Source: Cellvibrionales bacterium UBA1854 (GTDB lineage: Bacteria; Pseudomonadota; Gammaproteobacteria; Pseudomonadales; Porticoccaceae). Taken from it: a stretch of 16,003 bases of DNA. The position numbers and the translations under genes were made by a program. The stretch spans positions 1-16,003 of the forward strand of contig DDII01000082.1 of NCBI GenBank assembly GCA_002338445.1, read 5' to 3'. This document shows, one piece after another, positions 15,600-16,003 of this stretch. Position 1 is the stretch's first letter. Each line of letters starts with the position of its first letter. A model generated the notes under the pieces. That model ran no database searches, was not told the origin of the DNA, and saw only the letters and a list, made by a program, of their open reading frames with translations.

Positions 15600-16003
15600 T
15601 GCACCAGACCTCTGATAATCGTGATATTTAACAACTTATTCAGTTTACTTGGCGCGTTGAGATTGTCGATATCAAGATCTCCCACTTGTAGGGTGCAAAA
15701 ACTGTTTAAAAATATAATGTTTTTCCATGACGGACTTGAACCTACACTCCATCGACTGTGAGTCACCAATTATAATTCTAAGAGATACGAGCGCTTTGTT
15801 TGGTTTAACACCACCATCTAACATAACACCTAAGTTTTACAAAGATTACACGAAAATGATTCTCTTGATGAAGATTACTGTGACTGATCCTTTTGCTGAT
15901 TTATGTTTAACTTTGAAGTCGCTATGATTTTTTTACACAGATTAGAAATAAATCTAAACTAAGATTAGTTAGATGATACAATATATCATTGTGAAAAAAC
16001 TTT
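15600..16003. other. Unassigned AT-rich tail of the window
   Basis: No gene is supported in these 404 bases. A 66-codon frame at 15727–15927 on the plus strand has no ribosome binding site and no recognisable domain. On the minus strand, 15722–15767 resembles the anticodon and T arms of a tRNA in layout but with several mismatches. A palindrome, ATGATA–CAATA–TATCAT, lies at 15973–15989. The region looks like further decayed sequence or an intergenic spacer leading to a gene beyond the window. Confidence 0.5.

Noticed and set aside
15727..15927. 66-codon plus-strand frame at the end of the window, containing DTSALFGLTPP, which faintly recalls a DUF2796 segment.
   Set aside because: There is no ribosome binding site, none of the other family motifs (HVHG, GFEH) appear in any frame, and the similarity covers only a few residues. 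Treated as non-coding.

Overview
The window looks like a chromosomal segment of a moderately AT-rich gammaproteobacterium. The gene order amiB–mutL–miaA–hfq–hflX–hflK–hflC–hisZ–purA is the classic gammaproteobacterial block. Three things point to the Pseudomonas/Cellvibrio side rather than the enterics: a separate hisZ between hflC and purA, an Hfq N-terminus of Pseudomonas type, and a MutL that keeps the endonuclease motif missing from E. coli MutL. Species-level placement is not possible from this sequence alone.

Layout. Bases 1–10066 hold the core block, all on the plus strand with short gaps or overlaps: the C-terminal half of an AmiB-type amidase (cut by the window edge), mutL, miaA (TTG start), hfq, hflX, the translationally coupled hflK–hflC pair, a spacer carrying what looks like the wreck of the small yjeT/DUF2065 gene, hisZ (GTG start), and purA overlapping hisZ by 8 bases. 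After a 178-base spacer come two overlapping genes for reverse transsulfuration, cystathionine beta-synthase and a cystathionine gamma-lyase-like enzyme, which together would turn homocysteine into cysteine. A P-loop kinase of the D-glycerate 3-kinase family follows on the minus strand, convergent with them.

Bases 13830–16003 contain no intact gene. The main content is a heavily decayed PhoA-family alkaline phosphatase, once a lipoprotein, readable from signal peptide to C-terminus. It carries six in-frame stops, four single-base frame changes in homonucleotide runs, and an internal deletion that removes the second metal-binding region. The last 404 bases are AT-rich and show nothing I can assign, apart from a weak tRNA-like 3' half on the minus strand and a small palindrome.

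Overall reading: housekeeping genes under good selection stand beside accessory genes being lost (phosphatase, probably yjeT). That fits a lineage undergoing gene loss, such as a host-associated or specialised bacterium, though this is inference. I found no new defence system, mobile element, CRISPR array or biosynthetic cluster.
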